A stretch of 7,680 bases of DNA from Balneolales bacterium. GTDB taxonomy: Bacteria > Bacteroidota > Rhodothermia > Balneolales > Natronogracilivirgulaceae. Under the pieces are notes generated by a model. The model was not told where the DNA came from, did no database searches, and saw only the letters and a program-made list of their open reading frames with translations. Shown in pieces: positions 1 to 5,528 of this stretch. The stretch is from NCBI GenBank assembly GCA_007116685.1, contig SKIC01000073.1:1-7680 (forward strand), read 5' to 3'. Each line of letters begins with the position of its first letter. Position 1 is the first letter of the stretch. The position numbers and the translations under genes were made by a program.

Positions 1-12
1 CACGGTTTCAAA

Positions 13-34
13 GCCAGAGCATTCATGCTCTGGC
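13..34. repeat. Perfect 10-bp inverted repeat (hairpin)
   Basis: GCCAGAGCAT at 13-22 is the exact reverse complement of 25-34, with a 2-base centre (TC). Neither strand has a clear T-run directly after the stem, so it does not look like a standard intrinsic terminator. It sits directly against a second imperfect hairpin (35-59), inside a block of raised G+C. Confidence 0.7.
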
Positions 35-314
35 GAAAAAGCAAGACCCCTGCCTTTTCACCCCAAACAGAAATGTCTGGTTGTGACTTGTGCGCCTGTT
101 GCGAACCTGTTCGCCGTGGCGAAACCATGCGTTTAACAATGCATTTTTCCAGATGTATTCGAAACTCAGTTCCGCTTCAGAAATTGTTTAGGCTAGAGGT
201 AAGATTTTCTGAAATAATTCACTGTTTCTTATTGCTTGAGATACTGTATTTTAGGACAAATTTTAGGTATGTAATTTTATTGGACAGGCTGAAGCGAATC
301 AGTCACAAAAAAAG

Positions 315-319
315 AAGGA
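315..319 (+). promoter_or_regulatory. Ribosome binding site of the aldehyde dehydrogenase
   Basis: AAGGA lies 5 bases before the ATG at 325. It fixes this ATG as the start, rather than the upstream in-frame ATG codons at 25 and beyond, which have no such site and would add about 100 residues foreign to the family. It is one of only two clear Shine-Dalgarno sites in the window. Confidence 0.8.
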
Positions 320-324
320 TAGTA

Positions 325-1854
325 ATGAATGATATTTTAAAAGCGCTGAATCTGGAAGCAAATAATGCCGGTACATGGACAGGTCGAAAAAGTTATAGCA
401 AAGGCAGTGAAACCATCGCTAGCTTTTCTCCGGCTACCGGGCAAAAAATTGCTGAAGTATCTGTAACCACCGAAGAAGAATACGAACAAGTTGTAATTGC
501 AGCTCAGAAAGCATTTGCTGAATGGCGTATGATGCCGGCTCCCAAACGTGGTGAAATCGTCCGACAAATTGGGGATGCTCTTCGCAAATACAAAGACCCA
601 CTTGGGAAATTGGTAAGCCTTGAAATGGGAAAGATTTATCAAGAGGGCTTGGGTGAAGTTCAGGAAATGATTGATATTTGTGATTTTGCTGTGGGCTTGT
701 CTCGCCAATTATATGGACTCACCATGCATTCTGAGCGACCAATGCACCGTATGTACGAGCAGTATCATCCACTGGGGATTTGTGGTGTAATTTCAGCTTT
801 CAATTTTCCTGTGGCTGTATGGAGTTGGAATGCTATGATTGCCGCAGTGTGCGGTGATGTGGTTATCTGGAAACCATCTGAAAAAACACCTTTAACATCC
901 ATCGCTTGCCAGCATATTGTGAATGAGGTTTTGGAAGCAAACGGATTGCCTGAGGGTATTTTCTGTACCATTAATGGTGGCAGAGAAATGGGAGAGAGGC
1001 TTACTTCTGATAATAGAATCCCGTTGATTTCGGCTACAGGTTCTATCAGAATGGGCAAGGCTGTTGCGCAAACAGTAGGTGCACGTCTTGGCAAAACCAT
1101 TCTCGAATTGGGGGGGAATAATGCCATTATTATTAGTGATAAAGCTGATATCGAAATGGCTGTGCGTGCAACCGTATTTGGGGCAGCCGGAACTGCCGGA
1201 CAGCGTTGTACCAGTACTCGCCGCCTGATTGTTCAGGAATCTGTTTTTGAAATCGTGAAAGAGAAAATTCTTGCTATATATAAACAATTGCCAATTGGTG
1301 ATCCTTTGGATGAGAAAACGCTCGTTGGTCCACTCATTGATTCTGATGCTGTTACTCAAATGCAGAATGCCTTAAGCAAATTACAGCAAGAAGGTGGAGA
1401 AGTTGTTTTCGGTGGTGAAAAAGTAAGTCTGGAAGGTGATTTGGCTGAGGGACATTTTGTGCGTCCGGCTTTATGTGTAGCGGATAACTCCTACGAAGTG
1501 GTTCAGGAAGAAACCTTTGCTCCTATTTTGTATATGATTCCTTATCAGACACTTGAGGAAGCGATAGCCTTTCAAAATGGAGTAGTTCAAGGATTGAGTT
1601 CTGCCATATTTACATTGGATATGAGGGAAGCCGAAACGTTCTTGTCTCATATGGGTTCTGATTGCGGTATTGCAAATGTCAATATTGGAACAAGCGGAGC
1701 TGAAATTGGCGGAGCCTTTGGTGGCGAAAAAGAAACCGGCGGTGGACGTGAGTCCGGCTCGGATGCCTGGAAAGCATACATGCGCAGACAGACAAACACC
1801 ATAAACTGGAGTGCGGAATTACCCTTAGCACAGGGTATTAATTTTGATGTTTAA
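325..1854 (+). CDS. Aldehyde dehydrogenase, ALDH7/antiquitin family (alpha-aminoadipic semialdehyde / piperideine-6-carboxylate dehydrogenase type)
   Basis: This is a 509-residue NAD(P)-dependent aldehyde dehydrogenase, the usual length for ALDH7. The visible active-site set is complete: catalytic Asn160 in FNFP, cofactor-binding Lys183 in WKPSEK, GSIRMG at 239-244 in the Rossmann fold, general base Glu261 in ELGGNN, nucleophile Cys295 in GQRCTS, and Glu396 in EETFAP. The C-terminus, with SGAEIGGAFGGEK, GGGRESGSDAWK and LPLAQGI, is the hallmark of ALDH7A1/antiquitin and separates it from betaine-aldehyde or succinate-semialdehyde enzymes. Known members oxidise alpha-aminoadipic semialdehyde (in equilibrium with piperideine-6-carboxylate) to alpha-aminoadipate in lysine breakdown; bacterial homologues are often called amaB or pcd. 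It is probably cytosolic. No other lysine-catabolic gene is in the window, so the physiological substrate is inferred. It appears monocistronic: a 300-base non-coding leader precedes it and a hairpin terminator follows directly. The frame is intact. Confidence 0.95.
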   Translation: MNDILKALNLEANNAGTWTGRKSYSKGSETIASFSPATGQKIAEVSVTTEEEYEQVVIAAQKAFAEWRMMPAPKRGEIVRQIGDALRKYKDPLGKLVSLEMGKIYQEGLGEVQEMIDICDFAVGLSRQLYGLTMHSERPMHRMYEQYHPLGICGVISAFNFPVAVWSWNAMIAAVCGDVVIWKPSEKTPLTSIACQHIVNEVLEANGLPEGIFCTINGGREMGERLTSDNRIPLISATGSIRMGKAVAQTVGARLGKTILELGGNNAIIISDKADIEMAVRATVFGAAGTAGQRCTSTRRLIVQESVFEIVKEKILAIYKQLPIGDPLDEKTLVGPLIDSDAVTQMQNALSKLQQEGGEVVFGGEKVSLEGDLAEGHFVRPALCVADNSYEVVQEETFAPILYMIPYQTLEEAIAFQNGVVQGLSSAIFTLDMREAETFLSHMGSDCGIANVNIGTSGAEIGGAFGGEKETGGGRESGSDAWKAYMRRQTNTINWSAELPLAQGINFDV

Positions 1855-1856
1855 AC

Positions 1857-1894
1857 AAAAAAAGGTGCTATCCCACAAAAGATAGCACCTTTTT
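1857..1894. terminator. Bidirectional intrinsic terminator between convergent genes
   Basis: GGTGCTATC (1864-1872) pairs perfectly with GATAGCACC (1881-1889) around an 8-base loop. The stem is flanked by seven A (1857-1863) and five T (1890-1894), which extend it by A-T pairs and give a U-run on both strands. It starts 2 bases after the dehydrogenase stop codon and lies 17 bases from the stop codon of the minus-strand gene, so it can end both transcripts. Confidence 0.93.
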
Positions 1895-1911
1895 CCTGTC
1901 GGATAGTTTAA

Positions 1912-2763
1912 TTATCTGAAAACGTAGGAAATACCTACTGATAGAATTTGCTTCACCTGGATTTCATCGATGAAATCCTCGTTGTATTGGAAGGAAAGCT
2001 CAAAATTTGCAGAGATATTATCTGTTATTCTTCCTGTCAACTCATTCGTGAAAAGGAAATCAGATTTGAATACGTTATTGGTTGGATTCGTGAAGGTCTC
2101 TAAATAACCGGAATAGATAATATTCGGAAGTACTTCTCTTTCGTATTCTAATATGAGTGAAAAACCGAGTTCATTTCTGAAATTTTCGCCTTCAGAAACA
2201 CCATAACGAGTAACTAAAGAATCACGCATTACTATAGTTTGTCTCGCTGAAGCACCAAAAGAGGCAGAAAAATATTCATCCGGTTGAAAGTTGATGCCCA
2301 AAATTTCGGTGATATAAGCAGGTGAAAAAAAATCGGACTCAATAACATTAGTGTCATTATTTCTGCCCACATCAAACTGTGTTTCCAGATTTACCTGTCC
2401 AAGCAAGCCCCAGCGCTCATCAGAAAGTTTGCGGATGTACTTACTTCTCCATCGAATAAGATCGGCACTTTTTCTGAAATCTTCATCTTCAACTCTGGTT
2501 TGGCCATAGCGTAAATCAAGCGTAGATGAGAAAACGTTTTTGTCACTTTGGAATTTTGCCGAAGCAACTGAAGTACCAATGATTGCTAAATTGCTTACGC
2601 CGCCCTGACTCCAATTACTGTATGATGCCTGGGTTCCATTCAGGCTGGCACGCCAGTTAAAGTTCCATTTGGATTCCTCATCATTAGATTCTGTTTCGGC
2701 AAATGCAATATTCAAACTTGTTAGCGAAAAAAACAGGAATAATGATAGTATTATCTTAAGCAT
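1912..2763 (-). CDS. DUF3078-like outer-membrane beta-barrel protein
   Basis: This 283-residue protein has a clear signal peptide: Lys3, a hydrophobic core at 4-19, and an A-F-A cleavage site after residue 22. The mature part begins with an acidic linker (ETESNDEES) and then shows the DUF3078 pattern: W-x-G-x-N-like strands, SNWSQGG at 49-55, alternating polar/hydrophobic strands, LDLRYGQT near 82-89, and a charged KSADLIRWRSKY segment typical of the family. Repeated amphipathic strands ending in aromatic residues run to a C-terminal VGISYVF(R), as expected for an outer-membrane barrel. No enzymatic residues are apparent and the cargo or role is unknown. It is the last gene of the minus-strand operon, 25 bases after the phosphoribosyltransferase stop, and is followed by the shared terminator. 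No Shine-Dalgarno site precedes its ATG, which is common in this phylum. The family assignment rests on pattern recognition and is fairly firm; the function is not. Confidence 0.85.
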   Translation of the reverse strand: MLKIILSLFLFFSLTSLNIAFAETESNDEESKWNFNWRASLNGTQASYSNWSQGGVSNLAIIGTSVASAKFQSDKNVFSSTLDLRYGQTRVEDEDFRKSADLIRWRSKYIRKLSDERWGLLGQVNLETQFDVGRNNDTNVIESDFFSPAYITEILGINFQPDEYFSASFGASARQTIVMRDSLVTRYGVSEGENFRNELGFSLILEYEREVLPNIIYSGYLETFTNPTNNVFKSDFLFTNELTGRITDNISANFELSFQYNEDFIDEIQVKQILSVGISYVFR

Positions 2764-2788
2764 AGATAAAGATTTTAGAATTAGAAAA

Positions 2789-3292
2789 TTAATTACGGTT
2801 AATTACAACCTTAAGGGGGGTATTGCCTTCTCCGAACAAACATCTGACGTGTTCGTTCAATTTTGTGGGAGATACAATTCCAGTGTAATCCGCCTCAACA
2901 GGATAGGAGCGATGACCTCTATCCACTAAAGCAGCAACTTTTACCATTTTGGGTCTGTGTTCGTCAATCATCCGGAGAGCAGAGAACATGGTATTTCCGC
3001 TAAAAATTACATCATCTATAATAATTGCAAAGCTGTTCGTTAAGATGCTTAACTCCGGTGCAGGACCTTCGTTTTTGACTGGTAGTTTGAAGCAGGACAC
3101 ATTCTGAGCTGGACGATGTTGGTTCAGAATTCCGGAGATACTTTGAGCGAGAGCGTGCCCTCTTTCATCGATTCCACAAAGGCATATAGGAAGAGACTCA
3201 GTATTATCTTCAATAATTTGAAAAGCAATTCGGGTGAGAGTCCGTGAAATTCTGGCTGGAGATAAGAGTTGGTGGTTTTCAGAAACCGACAT
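2789..3292 (-). CDS. PyrR-like phosphoribosyltransferase family protein
   Basis: This 167-residue type I phosphoribosyltransferase fold protein is closest in pattern to PyrR (uracil phosphoribosyltransferase and pyr-operon regulator). It shows an N-terminal ISRTLTRIAFQIIE helix (15-28), a GIDERG substrate loop (40-45), the PRPP-binding loop IIIDDVIFSGNT (90-101), and the PyrR-typical LVDRGHRSYPVEADYTG (122-138). The length is close to that of PyrR (about 175-180). One difference stands out: the middle segment where PyrR usually has a D-I-T-x-Y-R-D-D-L catalytic/RNA-contact loop is here a shorter SCFKLPVKNEGPAPEL stretch (66-81), so uracil transfer or RNA binding should not be assumed. It starts 3 bases after the stop of the gene before it and ends 25 bases before the DUF3078 gene, indicating one transcript. 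There is no Shine-Dalgarno site, so translational coupling to the upstream gene is plausible. It is probably cytosolic, between two exported partners. It may be a regulator or salvage enzyme. Confidence 0.85.
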   Translation of the reverse strand: MSVSENHQLLSPARISRTLTRIAFQIIEDNTESLPICLCGIDERGHALAQSISGILNQHRPAQNVSCFKLPVKNEGPAPELSILTNSFAIIIDDVIFSGNTMFSALRMIDEHRPKMVKVAALVDRGHRSYPVEADYTGIVSPTKLNEHVRCLFGEGNTPLKVVINRN

Positions 3293-3295
3293 ATA

Positions 3296-3715
3296 TCACT
3301 GAAACATTGATTTAATACTTCCCCAAGTTCTGCGAACACCGGTAGAAGTGTAGTTTATCTCTGTTCTTCCCAGTGTAACAACTCCACCCTGTGTTACCGC
3401 CCGCAGTTCGTATTGAACCGGTTCGGAACTTGCCGGACTTTTGAACACATTACGATCAACATAAGTGTAAATGCGAGGGTTGACATAAGAGGCCAATCTG
3501 CCAACGTCGCCCAACTTGACAAATTCGCTGTCATGGCTCATTTTGCGGAAGACATGGAATTCATTTACAGCGGTATCTGAAACCATTCTCCACTCCAAAT
3601 GAATTTCATTTGGGCTTTCTTGGGGTATTTCAGCACGGAAATATTCTAAATTGGCACCCGAAGCCATTAAAAGGACTCCTGCCAGTAGTAGAATTATAGA
3701 TGTTGTTAGTCTCAC
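3296..3715 (-). CDS. Small exported fibronectin type III-like protein, function unknown
   Basis: With the GTG at 3715-3713 as start the product is 139 residues. An N-terminal (V)RL is followed by a hydrophobic segment, SIILLLAGVLLMASGA (residues 6-21), a good signal peptide with cleavage likely near SGA-N. The mature part looks like a single beta-sandwich of the fibronectin III kind: NEIHLEWRM as strand B, then VNEFHVFRK, YTYVDRNVF, and PVQYELRAVT with the conserved Tyr and Leu spacing. A Gly/Thr/Ser/Arg-rich tail follows and ends in SIKSMFQ. The frame stays open to a GTG at 3787, but the promoter-like TATATTTG (3749-3742) lies inside that extension, and starting at 3715 places the signal peptide at the N-terminus. 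An ATG at 3667 would remove most of the signal. It is the first gene of the minus-strand operon, 3 bases ahead of the phosphoribosyltransferase. I do not recognise a named family beyond the fold. Confidence 0.75.
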   Translation of the reverse strand: MRLTTSIILLLAGVLLMASGANLEYFRAEIPQESPNEIHLEWRMVSDTAVNEFHVFRKMSHDSEFVKLGDVGRLASYVNPRIYTYVDRNVFKSPASSEPVQYELRAVTQGGVVTLGRTEINYTSTGVRRTWGSIKSMFQ

Positions 3716-3741
3716 TAAGGTGTAATTAATTAAGTGATAAC

Positions 3742-3749
3742 CAAATATA
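3742..3749 (-). promoter_or_regulatory. Probable -7 promoter element (TATATTTG) of the minus-strand operon
   Basis: Read on the minus strand this is TATATTTG, an exact match to the Bacteroidota -7 consensus TAnnTTTG. It lies 26 bases before the chosen GTG start at 3715, which would give a leader of roughly 20 bases. The -33 element is weak: only ATG-like bases occur at the expected 19-base spacing. The call therefore rests mostly on the -7 box and position. Confidence 0.5.
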
Positions 3750-3820
3750 GAAAAAATATTTCCTATAACATAGAGTTTCAATATCACGTTACATAGTCTA
3801 ACATCAAAAAAAAGAATAAG

Positions 3821-3844
3821 TTTCCTTGCATATTTTTAAGGAAA
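3821..3844. repeat. Perfect 7-bp inverted repeat in the divergent promoter region
   Basis: TTTCCTT (3821-3827) and AAGGAAA (3838-3844) are exact reverse complements separated by 10 AT-rich bases. The repeat lies in the 185-base gap between two divergent transcription units, 56 bases before the YtxH-like gene, where an operator for either direction could lie. A second, smaller dyad, TTAAC-act-GTTAA, lies at 3866-3878. A transcription factor site is an inference; no T-run follows, so it is not a terminator. Confidence 0.4.
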
Positions 3845-3890
3845 TACCCAATATACAAGATGATGTTAACACTGTTAAGTTGATTAAAAA

Positions 3891-3895
3891 GGGAG
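3891..3895 (+). promoter_or_regulatory. Ribosome binding site of the YtxH-like gene
   Basis: GGGAG, preceded by an A-run, lies 5 bases before the ATG at 3901. It selects that ATG over an in-frame TTG at 3826, whose extra 25 residues (with KKGVE read from the ribosome binding site itself) would bury the expected N-terminal membrane segment. Confidence 0.8.
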
Positions 3896-3900
3896 TGGAA

Positions 3901-4167
3901 ATGAATTCCATAAGTAAATTATTAGCATTTTCAGCCGGATTCTTTGTGGGTGGTTTAATAACCGGTATGCTTATTTCGCCAAAGACTGGTACTGATACTA
4001 GAAAAGATATTGCAGATAAATCTAAGGCCGCAGGCGATTGGATTGAAGGCACAGGTAAAAAACTATCTGAGGAAGCCTCTAAAAAAGCCTCAAAAGTAAA
4101 AGATACTCTGCCTGATTTGTACGAAGCCACAAAAGACCTCGATCTAAAAGACGAAGATTTGATGTAA
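3901..4167 (+). CDS. YtxH domain-containing small membrane protein
   Basis: This 88-residue protein has one N-terminal transmembrane or glycine-zipper segment, LLAFSAGFFVGGLITGMLISP (residues 7-27). The family-typical pattern PKTGTDTRKDI follows directly (27-37), compare the SPKSGKETRK of YtxH proteins. The rest is a highly charged Lys/Glu/Ala helix (about 38-73), likely a soluble coiled or amphipathic tail, ending with an acidic DLDLKDEDLM. YtxH proteins are small envelope-associated proteins tied to general stress in Bacillus; their molecular role is not settled. It is the first gene of a two-gene unit, with the DUF2851 gene beginning 4 bases after its stop. The start is fixed by a strong ribosome binding site at 3891. 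Confidence 0.88.
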   Translation: MNSISKLLAFSAGFFVGGLITGMLISPKTGTDTRKDIADKSKAAGDWIEGTGKKLSEEASKKASKVKDTLPDLYEATKDLDLKDEDLM

Positions 4168-4171
4168 GGTT

Positions 4172-5329
4172 TTGAAGGAAAAAACTTTCCACAAAATTTG
4201 GGAACAGCAATATATCTGTTTCGACAAACTGCAACTGCAGAGTGGAGAGCCTCTGCGCATAATTGATTCCGGAACTTATAATACCGGAGATGGTCCGGAT
4301 TTTCTTAATGCCAGAATAGTCATCAATAACATAATGTTGGTTGGTGATATAGAATTGCACATCAATTCGGAGGATTGGTACAAACATGGTCATCACCAAG
4401 ATCCTTCCTACAATGGTGTTATACTGCACGTAGTTCTTGAAACTCCAGAGGAAAAGCCTGTATACAGAAAAGATGGCACGCTCATTCCGGAATTAGCATT
4501 ATCAGATGCTATTCCCTTAGAGATTCAGCCTTTCTTACATACTCATTCCCAGAAACTGGCCTGTGAGCAGCACATTCATTTATTAGATGATTCTTTATTA
4601 GAAAATCATTTGCGGGACATGCATCTCGCTTACTTCGATTATTCGGTAGATAAACTACTTTCATCTTATCCATATCATTTATCTGTTGATGAGGCCTGGT
4701 TGTATCTCATAACCTTGGCAACATTTCGTGTGGGTGGATTCCACAAGAATGTGAATGCCATGGAAAGATTACATCATATTTTGTGGGCAAAGTATCTTGA
4801 TTCAGGTCAATGGCCTTGCGTGGAAGATGCGTTGGAAATTTCCGGTCTTTCTTCTGAGTCATCCCAAATGAACAGAAAAGAATGGGATTACAGTGGTTGC
4901 CGTCCGGCAAATCAGCCTCCGAAGAGAATAGCCCAGAGTATACATTTGGTAGAAGTCATCACCAACATGGGCTGGCGAGAGTTTCTACATGAATCCACTG
5001 CAAGCATTCCGAAAATTCTCTATGCGCAACTCTCCACAAAGCAGAGGTTTGGGGCGACAAGGTGGCAACAATGGATTTATCAGGCATTTGTTCCATCTGT
5101 CTATATTTTAGGCTCACTGAGCGGCAAACATGCTTTACATGTTGAAAGTAGAGGCTTGTGGCAGGCAATGAACAGAAAAATTGATGGTAATATTACAGAA
5201 TATTTTGAAGCTTCTGGTTGGCCTAAAACTGCTTTAAAACAACAGGGGCACATACATTTGTATAAAAGATACTGCAAGCCGCAAGCCTGCATGGATTGTA
5301 AGATATTTAAGAGCGTAATTTCTGCTTGA
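4172..5329 (+). CDS. DUF2851 family protein, function unknown
   Basis: This is a 385-residue soluble protein of a family best known from Bacteroidota. It has the typical start FHKIWEQQY and then the conserved core IIDSGTYNTGDGPDF (30-44), LNARIVI, GDIELHINSEDWYKHGHHQDPSY (58-80) and NGVILHVVLET. The middle is helical (HLSVDEAWLYLITLATFRVGG near 170-190). The C-terminus carries three close cysteines, C368-x4-C373-x2-C376, a likely metal or Fe-S site. The invariant-looking Pro42-Asp43 and Glu61-x-His63 resemble the layout of PD-(D/E)xK-type nucleases, but that is my inference. The start is TTG: an in-frame stop at 4160-4162 lies upstream, no ATG or GTG lies between, and TTG gives the family N-terminus. 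Only a weak AAGG at 4166-4169, inside and after the preceding stop codon, could serve as a ribosome site, so translation is probably coupled to the YtxH-like gene. Its stop codon overlaps the next promoter. Confidence 0.88.
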   Translation: MKEKTFHKIWEQQYICFDKLQLQSGEPLRIIDSGTYNTGDGPDFLNARIVINNIMLVGDIELHINSEDWYKHGHHQDPSYNGVILHVVLETPEEKPVYRKDGTLIPELALSDAIPLEIQPFLHTHSQKLACEQHIHLLDDSLLENHLRDMHLAYFDYSVDKLLSSYPYHLSVDEAWLYLITLATFRVGGFHKNVNAMERLHHILWAKYLDSGQWPCVEDALEISGLSSESSQMNRKEWDYSGCRPANQPPKRIAQSIHLVEVITNMGWREFLHESTASIPKILYAQLSTKQRFGATRWQQWIYQAFVPSVYILGSLSGKHALHVESRGLWQAMNRKIDGNITEYFEASGWPKTALKQQGHIHLYKRYCKPQACMDCKIFKSVISA

Positions 5330-5356
5330 CATAATTTACAAGTGTCCTTACTTTTG
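5326..5356 (+). promoter_or_regulatory. Promoter of tRNA-Gln (and possibly prs), Bacteroidota type
   Basis: TTGACA at 5326-5331 is followed after 17 bases by TACTTTTG at 5349-5356, an exact match to TAnnTTTG. The TTG-to-TA spacing is 20 bases, as expected for Bacteroidota sigma factors. Transcription would start near 5361-5364, about 15-18 bases before the mature tRNA. The -35/-33 box overlaps the TGA stop of the DUF2851 gene (5327-5329). An alternative -10, TATAAA at 5365-5370, lacks a good partner box. Confidence 0.7.
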
Positions 5357-5378
5357 GGGTCTGTTATAAACGACATAA

Positions 5379-5449
5379 TGCCCGGTCGTCTAATGGCAGG
5401 ACAGCGGGTTTTGGTCCCGTATGTGGGGGTTCGAATCCTCCCCGGGCAA
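5379..5449 (+). tRNA. tRNA-Gln (anticodon UUG)
   Basis: A full cloverleaf can be drawn. The acceptor stem TGCCCGG (5379-5385) pairs with CCGGGCA (5442-5448). The D arm is GTC/GAC (5388-5390 with 5400-5402). The anticodon stem GCGGG (5404-5408) pairs with CCCGT (5416-5420) around the loop TTTTGGT, with anticodon TTG at 5411-5413. The T stem GGGGG (5425-5429) pairs with CCTCC (5437-5441) around TTCGAAT. The discriminator is A5449. U1-A72 at the end of the acceptor is a usual glutamine identity feature. CCA is not encoded (the next bases are CTT), so it must be added by nucleotidyltransferase. It reads CAA and, by wobble, CAG codons. It has its own promoter and a hairpin terminator 27 bases downstream. 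Confidence 0.96.
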
Positions 5450-5471
5450 CTTGGCAGAACGACAAATTCAT

Positions 5472-5505
5472 AGAGAAGGATGCCAGTCATGCGCATCCTT
5501 TTTTT
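5472..5505 (+). terminator. Intrinsic terminator (or attenuator) between tRNA-Gln and prs
   Basis: AAGGATGC (5476-5483) pairs perfectly with GCATCCTT (5493-5500) around a 9-base loop. A purine run before the stem (AGAG, 5472-5475) can extend it into the T-run, which holds seven T (5499-5505). It ends only 23 bases before the TTG start of prs, leaving little room for a separate prs promoter. Partial read-through from the tRNA promoter is therefore likely. Confidence 0.88.
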
Positions 5506-5528
5506 GTTTATCAAACTGAACATATACG

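Larger units (their letters stand above)
1..324. other. Intergenic region with inverted-repeat-rich block and AT-rich leader
   Basis: I find no convincing gene here. Positions 1-130 are about 53% G+C by hand count, and 131-320 drop to about 33%. The first part is dense in inverted repeats: a perfect 10-bp palindromic stem (13-22 with 25-34), an abutting 8-of-9 hairpin (35-43 with 51-59), a perfect 6-bp stem (101-106 with 109-114), and near-terminal arms 1-9 and 121-129 (8 of 9). This fits a small interspersed repeat or structured element, but identity is unproven. The plus frame is open from base 1 into the dehydrogenase gene. Its translation is rich in Cys and Arg, resembles no enzyme N-terminus I know, and lies upstream of a well-placed ribosome binding site, so I treat it as open by chance. 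The AT-rich part presumably carries the dehydrogenase promoter. TAATTTTA at 272-279 and TATTTTAG at 247-254 are only partial matches to TAnnTTTG, so I make no firm promoter call. Confidence 0.5.

Noticed and set aside
1..129. Minus-strand open frame beginning with ATG near 127 and running off the left edge
   Set aside because: Only about 42 codons are visible, with no ribosome site and heavy overlap with the inverted repeats; there is no recognisable protein pattern.
25..324. In-frame N-terminal extension of the aldehyde dehydrogenase by 100 residues
   Set aside because: It has no ribosome site, an odd Cys/Arg-rich composition and inverted repeats, while a clear AAGGA precedes the ATG at 325 and gives the standard ALDH7 length.
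337..1359. Three minus-strand open frames (about 120-155 codons) within the dehydrogenase gene
   Set aside because: They lie wholly opposite a strongly conserved gene, have no family resemblance and are explained as shadows.
2669..2929. Plus-strand open frame across the DUF3078/phosphoribosyltransferase junction
   Set aside because: It overlaps two well-supported minus-strand genes and their junction; no protein pattern is visible.
3826..3900. TTG start extending the YtxH-like protein by 25 residues
   Set aside because: The extension overlaps the inverted repeat and reads through the ribosome binding site; the ATG at 3901 has ideal spacing and the family N-terminus.
5365..5370. TATAAA as the -10 box partnered with TTGACA at 5326
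   Set aside because: The spacing would be 33 bases; TACTTTTG at 17 bases fits far better.
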